A stretch of 27,216 nt of DNA from JAICUY01 sp035708065 (lineage in GTDB: Bacteria; Chloroflexota; Limnocylindria; QHBO01): NCBI GenBank assembly GCA_035708065.1, contig DASSTC010000022.1, forward strand, positions 1 to 27,216. The letters run 5' to 3'. Positions 27,086 to 27,216 of this stretch are shown one piece after another (the first letter of the stretch is position 1; each line of letters starts with the position of its first letter). Under the pieces are notes generated by a model. The model was given only the letters and a program-made list of their open reading frames with translations. It did no database searches and was not told the origin of the DNA. Both the position numbers and the translations under genes were made by a program.

Positions 27086-27216
27086 TCAGTAGAAGCCGGG
27101 CGGCGGCGGGAGCGCGTTGCCCTCGGCATCGAGGCGTTCGTCGACAGGCAGGTCGTCCCGATGGCGCCGCGCGCCGGTCGGTCCGGGAATCGGCTCCGCC
27201 ATCACGCTGGAGGCGA
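27086..27216 (-). CDS. C-terminal end of a minus-strand ORF, cut by the window edge
   Basis: The minus strand is open from the window edge to a TGA at 27086-27088. The visible residues end PPPPGFY and include an Arg/Asp-rich stretch (ARRHRDDLPVDERLDAEGN). An in-frame ATG at 27202 would give a 38-aa protein, but no Shine-Dalgarno precedes it. A 6-bp tail-to-tail gap with ecfA2 matches the other convergent gene pairs here, which supports a real gene end. No family is recognised. Confidence 0.4.
   Translation of the reverse strand, partial: ASSVMAEPIPGPTGARRHRDDLPVDERLDAEGNALPPPPGFY

Overview
The window is 27.2 kb of very GC-rich, densely packed bacterial chromosome. Gene content (flavin-dependent ThyX, PduO-type adenosyltransferase, cyclase-ATPase-TPR regulator, ECF transporter, leucine-catabolism carboxylase) and the start-site architecture (many genes with a TANNNT box 6-7 nt before the start codon and no Shine-Dalgarno) suggest an aerobic heterotroph of the Chloroflexota (Limnocylindria-like) or a neighbouring Terrabacteria lineage. 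The phylum is an inference; no rRNA or tRNA gene is visible. No phage, IS, CRISPR or integron signal was seen, so this looks like ordinary core chromosome with several unusual local features.

Layout. Positions 1-1478 (-) hold an aldehyde dehydrogenase cut by the window edge. Positions 1720-4134 (-) form a tight operon: PduO adenosyltransferase, a DUF309 protein and class II fumarase. A single-domain response regulator (+, 4185-4610) faces a minus-strand group (4623-6115): a poly-Asp-tailed protein, a PIG-L deacetylase and a MIP18/DUF59 Fe-S assembly factor. A membrane GGDEF-like protein (6202-7662) and thyX (7767-8702) follow on plus. The minus strand at 8705-10746 carries a rhodanese sulfurtransferase, a coupled hypothetical protein and a secreted hypothetical protein. 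A TTG-start gene behind a small leader ORF (10847-11499) meets a YflT/17M-like stress protein (11496-12101, -).

Positions 12184-22539 hold the leucine/isovalerate (liu) genes: the carboxyltransferase liuB, then an inserted block of an adenylate cyclase-AAA-TPR regulator (-), a VOC protein (-) and an SseB-like protein (+), then liuC, liuD and an HMG-CoA lyase. Together these convert 3-methylcrotonyl-CoA through 3-methylglutaconyl-CoA and HMG-CoA towards acetoacetate and acetyl-CoA. No isovaleryl-CoA dehydrogenase is present. Positions 22536-27079 hold a nucleoside hydrolase and a complete group I ECF transporter (S component, EcfT, two ATPases), a likely nucleoside uptake and salvage unit. The end of a minus-strand ORF closes the window.

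Most notable: the biotin carboxylase subunit LiuD carries an in-frame N-terminal excisionase/MerR-type helix-turn-helix, suggesting a DNA-binding metabolic enzyme. Also notable are widespread leaderless-type starts, a CTG start for ecfT inferred from a perfect Shine-Dalgarno and a CTGA overlap, a leader ORF coupled by TTGA to a TTG-start gene, an HMG-CoA lyase with Ser in place of the signature Cys, and a GGDEF protein with a dead active site but intact I-site.
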